Shown: one piece after another, positions 35,336 through 43,228 of the stretch
Layout: each line of letters begins with the position of its first letter
How positions within the stretch are numbered: position 1 is the stretch's first letter
DNA from: Pseudomonadales bacterium
Lineage (GTDB): Bacteria > Pseudomonadota > Gammaproteobacteria > Pseudomonadales > Ketobacteraceae
Direction of reading: 5' to 3'
Length of the DNA: 64,000 nt
Assembly: GCA_002708905.1 (NCBI GenBank)
Contig: PAPM01000029.1
Span: 1 to 64,000, forward strand
Notes under the pieces: model-generated
What the model was told of the DNA's origin: nothing
The model's database searches: none
What the model saw: the letters and a program-made list of their open reading frames with translations, nothing else
Program-made: the position numbers and the translations under genes

Positions 35336-35871
35336 TTTTTGACATCATCTGTAAAGATTACGATGGAACGGATTTTTCGTTGTAGCAATTTAATTGTCTC
35401 AGCCTGTTTACGTATGCGCTGATAATGCTCCTCTGTCATGATGGCCATTTCGGCTTCATACTCACCCGAGGCGTATTTGCGTAGCGTTTTCTCAGTATAA
35501 CCTTCTGCGCCTTTCTTTATCCGCGATCCCTTCATTTTTCCGTAATCACTGGGCCTTCTTTCTTGAAAATAGGCATCTATCGTTCCCTTGTTTAATTCAA
35601 CTCTGGAATGGAGATAGCCATAGCTCTCACCGAGGTCACCCAAAGAATTTTTGCCCTCCAGATATTCGTCGCAATAACACTTTGCTTCAAGATAGCTCAG
35701 CATATACGCTCTTTTCAGCTGCTCATCAATGCGCTTGAGCATTCGCTGAGTTTCTTTAACAACCAGCTTGTAGTCTACCCCCTGGCGCTCCGAATGATGG
35801 GCTTCAGCAAGCGCCAACGCCTTCCGCCCATCATTGAGTATTCCGTTAAGCTCTTCGTTGGATAGCGTCAT
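35332..35871 (-). CDS. Hypothetical protein of the island partition operon
   Basis: 179 residues, lysine/glutamate-rich and probably fully helical, not recognised. The start overlaps the stop of the ribbon-helix-helix gene by 4 bp (ATGA), so it is the last gene of the DUF7673-parA-RHH operon reading inwards from attR. No export signal and no catalytic motif. Confidence 0.6.
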   Translation of the reverse strand: MTLSNEELNGILNDGRKALALAEAHHSERQGVDYKLVVKETQRMLKRIDEQLKRAYMLSYLEAKCYCDEYLEGKNSLGDLGESYGYLHSRVELNKGTIDAYFQERRPSDYGKMKGSRIKKGAEGYTEKTLRKYASGEYEAEMAIMTEEHYQRIRKQAETIKLLQRKIRSIVIFTDDVKN

Positions 35872-36104
35872 TCGCCCGTTCCTTTATTATTTACATAGTC
35901 GGCCACCAGGCGATTAACCACCGCGGTAATAGACGAGTCTTCTTGGATTGCCTTAATTTGTAGCTTCTTGTACAAATTCACCGGCACATCACAATTCAAA
36001 CGTTTTGTATCGCCCCTTAACAACTGATCTCTTAAATTAACCAGATCATCACGCTGTTCTTCACGAACATGCTTCTGCTGCATTGCATCCACTAATTTAC
36101 CCAT
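35868..36104 (-). CDS. Ribbon-helix-helix protein, ParG/CopG-like partner of ParA
   Basis: 78 residues. A charged flexible N-terminus is followed by a ribbon-helix-helix: LNCDVPVNLYKKLQIKAIQEDSSITAVVNRLVADYV. Known: such small proteins downstream of parA bind the centromere and stimulate the ATPase. It starts 13 bp inside the parA 3' end. No clear centromere iteron was seen nearby. Confidence 0.72.
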   Translation of the reverse strand: MGKLVDAMQQKHVREEQRDDLVNLRDQLLRGDTKRLNCDVPVNLYKKLQIKAIQEDSSITAVVNRLVADYVNNKGTGE

Positions 36105-36724
36105 TGCATTAGCTCCTCTACGATAGACTGCATTTCATATTTGGCTTTTTCATCTTCGGCGTCGTAAACACTAAGACCAGCGCTAGCACTCGCGGCATAC
36201 ACCACTCGCTGGAAAGTCATGGATTTCAATATTGGCATTGAGTAATGGCTCAATGCTTCAATGACTTCGTTACTCAATTTCGTGTTTGGTATGGCACGAC
36301 TTACGATAAAAGCCGCTTGGAGTTTTCCATCCGTTATTTCCTGCCTTGCCTTAATCAGCTCTACCAGATCCGCAGTTGCCCATATGTCATAGGGGGAAGG
36401 CTGCACCGGTACCACAATGGCATCCGATGTTTTAATTGCAGCGGCGGCCATTTCCCTTAGCTGCGGTGCGCCATCGATGACAACGATGTCATACTGCTTG
36501 CTGAAATCCTTTAGATCATTTGCCAGTGAAGGTCTATCCAAACCAATGACTGGGACTTGACAGTTTTCGTTGGCAGAACGCCAGTCTCGAGCGCTACCCT
36601 GAGGATCTGTATCCACAAGCAATACTCGACCACCCAGGCGCGCAAGCCCAACCGAAATATTGGTAGCTAAGGTTGTTTTCCCAGACCCACCTTTTTGATT
36701 AAGAATTGATATGGTCACACTCAT
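36092..36724 (-). CDS. parA: ParA-family ATPase
   Basis: 210 residues. Deviant Walker A KGGSGKTT (K11 to T18), switch region VDTDPQGS and Walker B IVVIDGAP, then VVPVQPSPYD: the short plasmid-type ParA without an N-terminal HTH. ATG 36724 overlaps the stop of the preceding gene (ATGA), so a start 13 codons earlier is rejected. Probably contributes to maintenance of the island in an excised circular form. Confidence 0.92.
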   Translation of the reverse strand: MSVTISILNQKGGSGKTTLATNISVGLARLGGRVLLVDTDPQGSARDWRSANENCQVPVIGLDRPSLANDLKDFSKQYDIVVIDGAPQLREMAAAAIKTSDAIVVPVQPSPYDIWATADLVELIKARQEITDGKLQAAFIVSRAIPNTKLSNEVIEALSHYSMPILKSMTFQRVVYAASASAGLSVYDAEDEKAKYEMQSIVEELMQWVN

Positions 36725-37110
36725 AGAGCACGCTCCGGTGTGGGTTTTGCCAAATATGCCCACTCTTCGGCCAACTCTCTAAAAAGCCTTTCACCATTTG
36801 GAATGATGGAATGAGGCTCCTGCATTAGCATGGCTCGACCCCGCATCGCAATGAGCACACGATGAAAGTAGCTACCATCCAATCCGCAACACACACCGGC
36901 TAGATCAGCCTGCCAGCAATCCCCGTCATAAAGGCTCAAAAGCACCTGCGCAGCAAGCCTTGCACCGCCACAATCCTTGAATGCCAGCTCCAGCAGCGTT
37001 GCAACTGCTATTCGGTATTCTTTGGGAGTCACTCGCAAGCTCTCCTCCACCAATTGCTGTTGCCTTAGGGCCTCATACAAACTATCTCGGTTTTCCGTAA
37101 AAGCATTCAT
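36721..37110 (-). CDS. DUF7673-like protein at the attR end
   Basis: 129 residues. The segment VATLLELAFKDCGGARLAAQVLLSLYDGD...ADLAG resembles DUF7673 proteins from integrative elements (LLRLA-x-x-D-x-G-QSRRVADFLLAW). ATG 37110 follows GAGGAA with good spacing. First gene of the ParA operon. Function unknown. The assignment is from memory of the motif and is tentative. Confidence 0.45.
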   Translation of the reverse strand: MNAFTENRDSLYEALRQQQLVEESLRVTPKEYRIAVATLLELAFKDCGGARLAAQVLLSLYDGDCWQADLAGVCCGLDGSYFHRVLIAMRGRAMLMQEPHSIIPNGERLFRELAEEWAYLAKPTPERAL

Positions 37111-37687
37111 GGTTATTCCTCTCTCTCTAGGGTTGAGTAATTGACGACAGTTAGTAATCACACGTCTGCCAACAAAATTTTTTCCGCTATGCGGCCAGCC
37201 CCTGGCTGGCGCAGTCTTTCCCCTGGCTCACCGCAGCCCAAGGGCCAAACTGCGATTCACCACACTGCGGCATTACAGCCTGCCGGTACTGTCACCCACC
37301 TGACGGTTGGCGGCTCCGCGCTCCGGCAACACCCTTCGCCCCACGCTGCGTTTACTGGCTTGGGTTGTGTACGGGGCCTAGCCTGATCAACGCCCCTTGC
37401 AGCATTTGAAGTTGGTGCACGATCCCACGCGACCCCCTGAGCTTCCTCTGTCTTGCGCACCCATCCAGCCTGCCGAGCCGCTGAGCCGCTTTTCCGGTTA
37501 TTACACCGAGGGGACGTCTTTAAGCAGCAAGCCCAGCGAGACAACCCCAGCTCTGTCAGCGCGACCCGACAGCACCAGGAAGGACGTACAAACCTGCCAC
37601 CGAGCACGGCACAGGTCTGCTTTCGCTTTCTCCGGGCCGAGCGCGGCCCCTGAGGTGCTTGCGAATTTTTTTCACGAGGGCTAAGAT

Positions 37688-37774
37688 GGGCCCGTAAAAG
37701 AAATTCACTCACTCAGTGAGCCGGGCCCCACCTGCTGATTCGGTCGCCAAACAGTCTCAGCATGTGGGGTTTTT
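37688..37774 (+). ncRNA. Overlapping hairpins with a terminator, possible attenuator or small RNA 3' end
   Basis: GGGCCCG (37688-37694) pairs with CGGGCCC (37722-37728). CCCCACCTGCTGA (37726-37738) pairs with TCAGCATGTGGGG (37757-37769, one mismatch) and is followed by five T. The two stems share the CCC at 37726-37728, so only one can form at a time, as in terminator/antiterminator pairs. No promoter or transcript was identified. Confidence 0.35.
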
Positions 37775-37822
37775 CTTTGCGCGGCGTTCCGAAAAGAGGG
37801 TTAAAAACCCGTAAGAAACACG

Positions 37823-37850
37823 AAAAAGGCCGCGAAATTCGCGGCCTTTT
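37823..37850. terminator. Bidirectional terminator inside attR
   Basis: GGCCGCGAAATTCGCGGCC (37828-37846) is a perfect palindrome flanked by AAAAA on the left and TTTT on the right, so it can work on both strands. It would insulate island transcripts from the chromosome. Confidence 0.8.
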
Positions 37851-37913
37851 CGGAATTGAAAATCCACCTAAGCTATTGATTTAGAATGGTTTTTATGGAT
37901 TCAGACTCGTAGC

Positions 37914-37961
37914 TTGAAAATCCCCGTGTCGGTGGTTCGATTCCGCCTCCGGGCACCATTC
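37914..37961. repeat. attR: 48-bp copy of the tRNA-Phe 3' end
   Basis: Identical to 18154-18201. The upstream half of the tRNA is missing here (the sequence before it is unrelated), so it is not a functional tRNA but the right attachment site. Confidence 0.92.
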
Positions 37962-37962
37962 C

Positions 37963-37992
37963 AAAAAGCCTGCAAGCAATTGCGGGCTTTTT
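37963..37992 (+). terminator. Original terminator of tRNA-Phe, displaced by the island
   Basis: AAAGCCTGCAA and TTGCGGGCTTT form an 11-bp stem (one T-G pair) around GCAA, followed by a T run. It begins immediately after the att repeat, where a tRNA terminator would be expected before integration. The island has separated it from its tRNA by 19.8 kb. Confidence 0.8.
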
Positions 37993-38407
37993 ATTTATCC
38001 CCCTCCAAATGTTTTCTAAATACCGCGACCGGTAATTTTGCACGCTTCCGTGATCCAGCCTTTTGAAGCAAGGCTTAGGTCAGATACGGATTATGCCCAC
38101 ACCTGCCCACACTTGCTGGCAACCAGGAACAAAAAATCGTTCGGCAAGGACAGTTATCATCAAGGAAGGCGCCACCCGCATTAATGGTCCGCGAGTACGA
38201 CGTGCTGACCAATACTCCAGGTGAACTTGAAAAGTGTTGAAGCCGACGTTGGAAGAACGCCAGGTTCCCCATAAAACTTTGCCCTGAGTTTTTGTTGTTG
38301 ACTCCAGCCGCAACCCGTATTGCCCAAACGGGAAAGGCCATGGATCAAAATTCACCCTGTCAACTAATATCCTGAAATACGCTTATCGCGTTTGCGCTAT
38401 TTAACAT
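37993..38407. other. Gene-free stretch right of the island
   Basis: No supported gene. Short open frames on the minus strand (38075-38355) are not supported by a ribosome site or by any recognised similarity. They could be a gene remnant next to the integration site. Confidence 0.4.
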
Positions 38408-39292
38408 CTAGATAGGATCAATGATCGCGGAGGAATCCATTCCCTGATTCATCGCCTGCTGTTTAAACTGTGTAGGTGTTTTTCCGGTAAGACGCTGGAA
38501 GGCGGTGGAGAAGTACGCGGAACTTTTAAAGCCCAACCGTTCAGCCACTTCTTTGCAGCTGAGGTCCTCTTCTCCCAATAGTCGCATGGCCGTCTGCATT
38601 CGGTCTTCGGCAATGAATTTATGAATATGGCGACCTGTTGCTTGTTTGAAAGATCGTGAAAGGTGGCCTTGGCTGATACCACAGAGTTGCGCCAGCTCTG
38701 CTACATTGGGATACCCCATTTCCAGTGAAGCAGCAATGCGTTCCTGAATTCGAGCCAATTGCCAGGGCGCTAACGCCGAGCTGGCCAAGTCTTTCGCCGT
38801 GGCCCTGTCCAACTGTTGCGCATGACGCTCCAATTCGACCAGCATAAGTTTGCAAACAGAATCAACCACAACCTCCTGACCAAACCCCGGTTGCTCCAAC
38901 TCGACATAGAGCTTCTGCATCATCAGTTCCAGACTTTGATTCCGCATTGAAATCAGAGAAACCAAATGTTTCTGCCAACTTTCCAGGCTACGCTGAGTGG
39001 TTTCTTCAAAATAGTCTTTGTCAAACGCGCAGTGCAACAAACGCAACGGCTGCTCGATGGGGAACAATCGCGCCGAATAGCCCGGCGGCAACAAAACAAC
39101 CGAGCGGGCTCGGGGAAAAGTCTGGGGCGTGGTTAATTTACCAACACGCAACGGCGGGTGATTGTCCGACAAACGCTGCGAAAGTTTGTAGCAGGAATAG
39201 ATGGGCGTTTCAGTAACACCGAACCACTGCACGGTAGCAAGCTCTACACATACATGCGGCAGTTTGACTTGCTTTTCGATTATAAAATCCAT
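38408..39292 (-). CDS. AraC-family transcriptional regulator
   Basis: 294 residues: N-terminal ligand-binding-like region without a clear cupin motif, and a C-terminal double HTH (NVAELAQLCGISQGHLSRSFKQATGRHIHKFI and EVAERLGFKSSAYFSTAFQRLTGKTPTQFK). It diverges from the TonB receptor at 39748, like PchR/AlcR-type regulators of siderophore receptors. The ligand may be the receptor substrate; that is inference. The intervening 455 bp holds a perfect 14-bp palindrome. Confidence 0.92.
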   Translation of the reverse strand: MDFIIEKQVKLPHVCVELATVQWFGVTETPIYSCYKLSQRLSDNHPPLRVGKLTTPQTFPRARSVVLLPPGYSARLFPIEQPLRLLHCAFDKDYFEETTQRSLESWQKHLVSLISMRNQSLELMMQKLYVELEQPGFGQEVVVDSVCKLMLVELERHAQQLDRATAKDLASSALAPWQLARIQERIAASLEMGYPNVAELAQLCGISQGHLSRSFKQATGRHIHKFIAEDRMQTAMRLLGEEDLSCKEVAERLGFKSSAYFSTAFQRLTGKTPTQFKQQAMNQGMDSSAIIDPI

Positions 39293-39747
39293 AGTTCACG
39301 TATGCTGTTAATGCGTGCAGATTATGAAATCCACACTGAGTTTCGTTTTTGTAATTATCCATTCTGTTGTACTTGATTCATTGCAAAAAAGCCAGCCACT
39401 TTGGCCGCTAAATATTCGAACCCGACCATATCTGATACCTTTTTATACGCTTTTCTTCTATTAAGGAGGAAGAGATATTCAATATATAAAAGTCATAACC
39501 CGAAAAAAGAAAAGCGCTTTTCGAAATCGTGCTCAATTTCTGTTTTTCAAATACAAAGTCAGTAAACACCTAGATGGTTCAGTTTACTCTCCATGTACCG
39601 AAAGATAGATTTAAGTCATGCCAATCAAGCAGCGGCACCAAATATAAAAACGTACGCTTTTATAACAATGAGGCTTTTCGTTCTCAGCGTTCTAAAAAAC
39701 GAATAATTGATAACAAAAATATAACTGAAGGTAGTGCGGAGAAAAGT
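39293..39747. promoter_or_regulatory. Divergent control region with a 14-bp palindrome
   Basis: No gene. GAAAAGCGCTTTTC at 39509-39522 is a perfect palindrome in AT-rich DNA between the AraC regulator and the TonB receptor. A strong ribosome-binding-like AAGGAGGAAGAG at about 39463-39474 is not followed by a usable start codon. No Fur box was seen. Confidence 0.45.
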
Positions 39748-42258
39748 ATGTGTGGATTGAGAAAGCGCGCAGTAGTTTTGCCCCCCGAACCAATGTCCTC
39801 CCCTGAAACATCGAACCACTTTGCAAAACCACTGTTCAGTACCAACCTGTTGGCGGCCGCTGTAACCGCCGTGGTATCGGCAGGGTTTGCGATTCCGGTT
39901 CATGCTGAAGAAGCACAGGTACAAAATGCAGGGCCGGCGTTAGAAGAAGTTACCGTAACAGCACGACGTCGCGAGGAAAACGCTCAGGAAGTACCCATTG
40001 CCATTAAAGTAATGGACTCCGAGTACCTGCAGAAGCAAAACATCGTGGAACTGGAAAGCCTGGCGACGGCGGTACCTGCTGTCACCATCTCCAATACCGG
40101 CAACACTTCCAACGCCCCGATCGTGGCGGTGCGAGGTCAACGCCCCACAGACACCACCCTGTCGCTGGATCAGTCCATTCCCATCTACTTCAATGAAGTG
40201 GTCATGACACCGTCACAAGGTACAAACCTTGCGTTTTATGATCTGTCCAACATCCAGATATTGAAAGGCCCCCAAGGCACACTGTTTGGCCGGAACACCA
40301 CTGGCGGTGCGCTGCTGATTACGCCAACTGCGCCAACCATGGAGCAGGAAGGCTATCTCCAGGTTAAAGCGGGCAACTACAACCTGCGGGGAATAGAAGG
40401 TGCGGTGAACCTGCCGGTGAATGACAACCTGCAATTCCGGGTTGCCGGCCGCGCACTGAAACGCGATGGTTATCAGGAAGTGGTAGCTGACAATGCATTA
40501 AAAGGCGAAGACCTGTGGGATGAAGACTCCCAGGGTTTACGCATCGGTATGAACTGGGAGATGGGAGCATTATCCAACCTGTTCACCGTTGCTTATGATG
40601 AGAATGACATGATTGCACGGGCGCCGGTTATCACAGGTTATGCAGCTGTTCCGGGCACACTGGCAGAGTTCATAACGTTGGCCTATGGTAATGGCGTGAA
40701 CGAAGCCATCGCCCGCCAGCAGAACCGCTCTGCCCACGATGTTGAAATCGATTTGCTGGGTGAAGAATCGGTGGAAAACACCTTTGTTTCCAACATCACG
40801 GAGTATGATCTCTCAGATTCCTTAACCCTCAAAAACGTGTTTGGCTACCGCAAGGTGGAGTCATCTCGGACCCTGGATGCGGATGGCACGGCACTCCCCA
40901 TTTTCTCCAACGGACTCGTTACGCCAAACTCGGCAACAACGACCAATGCTGTTGGCCCGGAATTCATCGAGTCAGAGCAGTTCAGTAACGAGCTTCAATT
41001 GCTGGGCTCTACCGATAATGTGGAGTGGATCACTGGTGTATTCTGGTATCAAATGGATGCCTCCCAAGATGGTTTGACCCAGTTGTTCACCGGTGATATT
41101 CCAACCGGGTTCCCACCCCCTAACGATATCCGGTCTGTGTACATGTATCAGGCCATACCCGTTGGCGACGTCAACAACAAAGCCTATGGAATATTCGGCG
41201 AAGCCACCTACCATTTCAACGAAGAGTGGGCCGCCACCCTTGGCTTACGGCAGAGCTGGGATGAGCGCTCCGTGACTGTCAGGAACCAGAAGCAAGCAGG
41301 TCAAGCTCCCCTTGAGACAGATCCTCTAGAGTGTGTAGTGACCGATGCTAATGGCAACCCAGCACCGAATTGTGAACGTACAGAAACCGAGAAATTTTCT
41401 TCACCCACCGGCCGTGTGTCGGTTAACTACACACCGGATGACGCCACCTTAATTTATGGCAGTATTTCCACCGGGTACCGTTCCGGGGGCTTCAACCTCC
41501 GTGGTGTGGATAACGCAACTTTACAGCCCTTTGACGAGGAGACCGTTGTCACTTACGAAATAGGTTACAAGGCTGAATTCGGCTCAATACGAACCGCGCT
41601 TGCTGCCTATACCCAAAAGTATGACGACATTCAGAAAACGGTAGCTCTCTTCTCTAGCGGTGGTTTTCAAACCAGCACTATCAACGCCGCATCGGCCACG
41701 ATACAAGGTTTTGAAGCCGATGTTATGTGGGCCGTAACCAACGATCTGGTATTATCATTAGCCTATGCTTATGTGGATGCCAGCTACGACGAATGGATTG
41801 CGGACGTGCTAATTCCCGGCACAACCACCTCCGTAGCGGTCGACGCATCAGATGATGATTTTGGGTTTACTCCCAAAAACACGGCTACGGCATCAGCATC
41901 CTACACCTTCCCCACCAGCCCGGAGCTGGGTGAAATGACCCTGACTGGTTCCATTTACTGGCAGGACGAAATGGTTAACTTTGCCATACCTTCCCAGTTC
42001 GAAGTCACCATTGCTGACGATGCTCTGCGCCAAATCGCATACGATTCCATTGATGTTAAATCCTATTCTGTTTCCAATTTACGCTTTGACTGGCGCAACA
42101 TGATGAACTCGGATTTCGATTCTGCACTGACCGTCAGCAACGTAACCGACAAAGAATATGTTATTGGTGGCTTCAACCAGATCGACACTCTGAGTCTGGT
42201 GGAATCAGCCTACGGCCCACCACGTACCGTTGTTGCATCACTTCAGTACAATTTCTAA
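39748..42258 (+). CDS. TonB-dependent outer-membrane receptor
   Basis: 836 residues from ATG 39748 (GGAG seven bases before); the frame stays open 58 codons further upstream, but that region has no signal sequence. Signal peptide up to about VHAEE, TonB box LEEVTVTARRREENAQ, plug domain (VRGQRPTDTTLSL, FYDLSNIQILKGPQGTLFGRNTTGG) and a beta-barrel ending in FQYNF-like QYNF with terminal Phe. The RREEN-type TonB box is typical of receptors for large hydrophobic or carbohydrate substrates as well as siderophores; substrate unknown. Lies next to its own energising operon. Confidence 0.93.
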   Translation: MCGLRKRAVVLPPEPMSSPETSNHFAKPLFSTNLLAAAVTAVVSAGFAIPVHAEEAQVQNAGPALEEVTVTARRREENAQEVPIAIKVMDSEYLQKQNIVELESLATAVPAVTISNTGNTSNAPIVAVRGQRPTDTTLSLDQSIPIYFNEVVMTPSQGTNLAFYDLSNIQILKGPQGTLFGRNTTGGALLITPTAPTMEQEGYLQVKAGNYNLRGIEGAVNLPVNDNLQFRVAGRALKRDGYQEVVADNALKGEDLWDEDSQGLRIGMNWEMGALSNLFTVAYDENDMIARAPVITGYAAVPGTLAEFITLAYGNGVNEAIARQQNRSAHDVEIDLLGEESVENTFVSNITEYDLSDSLTLKNVFGYRKVESSRTLDADGTALPIFSNGLVTPNSATTTNAVGPEFIESEQFSNELQLLGSTDNVEWITGVFWYQMDASQDGLTQLFTGDIPTGFPPPNDIRSVYMYQAIPVGDVNNKAYGIFGEATYHFNEEWAATLGLRQSWDERSVTVRNQKQAGQAPLETDPLECVVTDANGNPAPNCERTETEKFSSPTGRVSVNYTPDDATLIYGSISTGYRSGGFNLRGVDNATLQPFDEETVVTYEIGYKAEFGSIRTALAAYTQKYDDIQKTVALFSSGGFQTSTINAASATIQGFEADVMWAVTNDLVLSLAYAYVDASYDEWIADVLIPGTTTSVAVDASDDDFGFTPKNTATASASYTFPTSPELGEMTLTGSIYWQDEMVNFAIPSQFEVTIADDALRQIAYDSIDVKSYSVSNLRFDWRNMMNSDFDSALTVSNVTDKEYVIGGFNQIDTLSLVESAYGPPRTVVASLQYNF

Positions 42259-42302
42259 GGGCTTAGGAACGTATCTATAAACCTGAAGTGGAAAAGACTA
42301 CA

Positions 42303-42335
42303 CCAGAATGCCCATGTGCAAGCATGGGCTTCTGG
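42303..42335 (+). repeat. Strong intergenic hairpin between receptor and energiser operon
   Basis: CCAGAATGCCCATG (42303-42316) pairs with CATGGGCTTCTGG (42323-42335), interrupted by one mismatch or bulge. No T run follows, so it is more likely an mRNA processing or stabilising structure than a terminator. Confidence 0.55.
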
Positions 42336-42398
42336 GTAACAGGCAGCAAAGAACAGCCACTTTCACCAATAAGGGTTTATCAAACTAACCACTTTTTT

Positions 42399-42430
42399 GA
42401 TGATCTATTACAAAGATGATCTACTACAAA
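42399..42430 (+). repeat. 16-bp tandem repeat before the DUF3450 gene
   Basis: GATGATCTATTACAAA (42399-42414) is followed directly by GATGATCTACTACAAA (42415-42430), 15 of 16 identical. It lies 12 bp before the start codon and contains an alternative in-frame ATG at 42416. It may be a slippage product or a regulator site. Confidence 0.6.
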
Positions 42431-42442
42431 AGGGAAAGCTCC

Positions 42443-43228
42443 ATGAGAAAAATCAATCCCCCTTTACTAGTTCGACAATCGGCTTTTCTGCTGTCTGCCA
42501 GCTTCCTCTTTTCAACGACCAGCATCGCGGCCAATCTTGACCAGGCGGTAAAAGAGAACAATGCAGCCAACACCGCCGCCCAGCAATCGCAAAAAAAGAT
42601 CGATGCTCTGTCCCAGCAAACCGACAAGCTGTTCAACGAATACAAAGTCGTCAGCAAGGAAATAGACGGTCTGGTCATCTACAACACCCAGTTGGAAAAA
42701 CAGATTGCAAACCAGATCAAAGAAATGCAGTCCATTAATAACTCCATCGACCAGGTGACGGTAATCGAGCGTCAGATCGTTCCATTGATGTTGAATATGA
42801 TCAACGGTTTAAAACAATTTGTGGCATTGGACGCACCCTTTCTGCAGGATGAACGCAGTGAACGAATTGCAAACCTGGAACAACTGATGGAGCGGGCGGA
42901 CGTGTCCGTTGCCGAGAAATTCCGCAAGGTTCTGGAAGCTTACCAGATCGAAAACGAGTATGGCCGCACCATCGAGGCCTATCGCGGCACCTTGGATATC
43001 GATGGCAATCAGCGGGAAGTGGACTTCCTCAGAATTGGTCGTGTCTCCCTGATGTACCAGACCGATGATTCCAAATATACCGGTATCTGGAATAAAGCCA
43101 CCAAGCAATGGGAACCGCTATCAAACCAGTATCGCAGTGCCATTCGCGATGGTCTCCGCATCGCACGTAAAGAAGTGGCTCCCAACATATTGAAATTACC
43201 CGTCCCGGCAGCGGAGGCAGCACAATGA
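42443..43228 (+). CDS. DUF3450 periplasmic coiled-coil protein of a TonB2-type operon
   Basis: 261 residues: signal peptide (to about IAA), long coiled coil (AAQQSQKKIDALSQQTDKL...YNTQLEKQIANQI), then a globular C-terminal part. Known: DUF3450 genes are the usual first member of TtpC/ExbB/ExbD/TonB2 operons in marine gammaproteobacteria. The start is ATG 42443 (AGGGAAA upstream), rather than the ATG nine codons earlier. The stop overlaps the next gene by ATGA. Confidence 0.85.
   Translation: MRKINPPLLVRQSAFLLSASFLFSTTSIAANLDQAVKENNAANTAAQQSQKKIDALSQQTDKLFNEYKVVSKEIDGLVIYNTQLEKQIANQIKEMQSINNSIDQVTVIERQIVPLMLNMINGLKQFVALDAPFLQDERSERIANLEQLMERADVSVAEKFRKVLEAYQIENEYGRTIEAYRGTLDIDGNQREVDFLRIGRVSLMYQTDDSKYTGIWNKATKQWEPLSNQYRSAIRDGLRIARKEVAPNILKLPVPAAEAAQ

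Larger units (their letters stand above)
37111..37913. other. Gene-free 0.8-kb stretch at the island end
   Basis: No supported gene. The middle part (about 37190-37640) is GC-rich. Frames are open on both strands (for example 37257-37712 minus, 37397-37684 plus) but lack ribosome sites and a protein-like composition. The right third holds two overlapping hairpins and a bidirectional terminator, listed separately. A cis-acting maintenance or transfer locus would fit here, but no iterons or nick site were recognised. Confidence 0.5.
18154..37961. mobile_element. 19.8-kb integrative genomic island at tRNA-Phe
   Basis: Bounded by the 48-bp direct repeats. A tyrosine integrase and a DUF4224 excisionase-like gene lie just inside attL; ParA, a ribbon-helix-helix gene and a DUF7673-like gene lie inside attR, an arrangement common in integrative elements. 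The cargo is a split type III-like restriction system, an uncharacterised three-gene module, a Tae4 effector cassette and an XRE-controlled lipoprotein module. No relaxase, type IV secretion, phage structural or replication genes are seen, so it is not self-transmissible by itself; excision is plausible because integrase and att sites look intact. Confidence 0.9.

Noticed and set aside
37257..37712. Open frames on both strands in the GC-rich island end
   Set aside because: No ribosome sites, Arg/Ala/Pro/Cys-rich nonspecific compositions, and they overlap one another on opposite strands.
37914..37961. A second tRNA-Phe
   Set aside because: Only the 3' part is present; the acceptor 5' strand and D-arm are missing, so it is an attachment site.
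18154..37961. Prophage or conjugative element
   Set aside because: There are no phage structural, lysis or replication genes and no relaxase or type IV secretion genes in the island.
38075..38355. Possible gene remnant right of attR
   Set aside because: Short minus-strand frames with no recognised similarity; not enough to call a gene or pseudogene.
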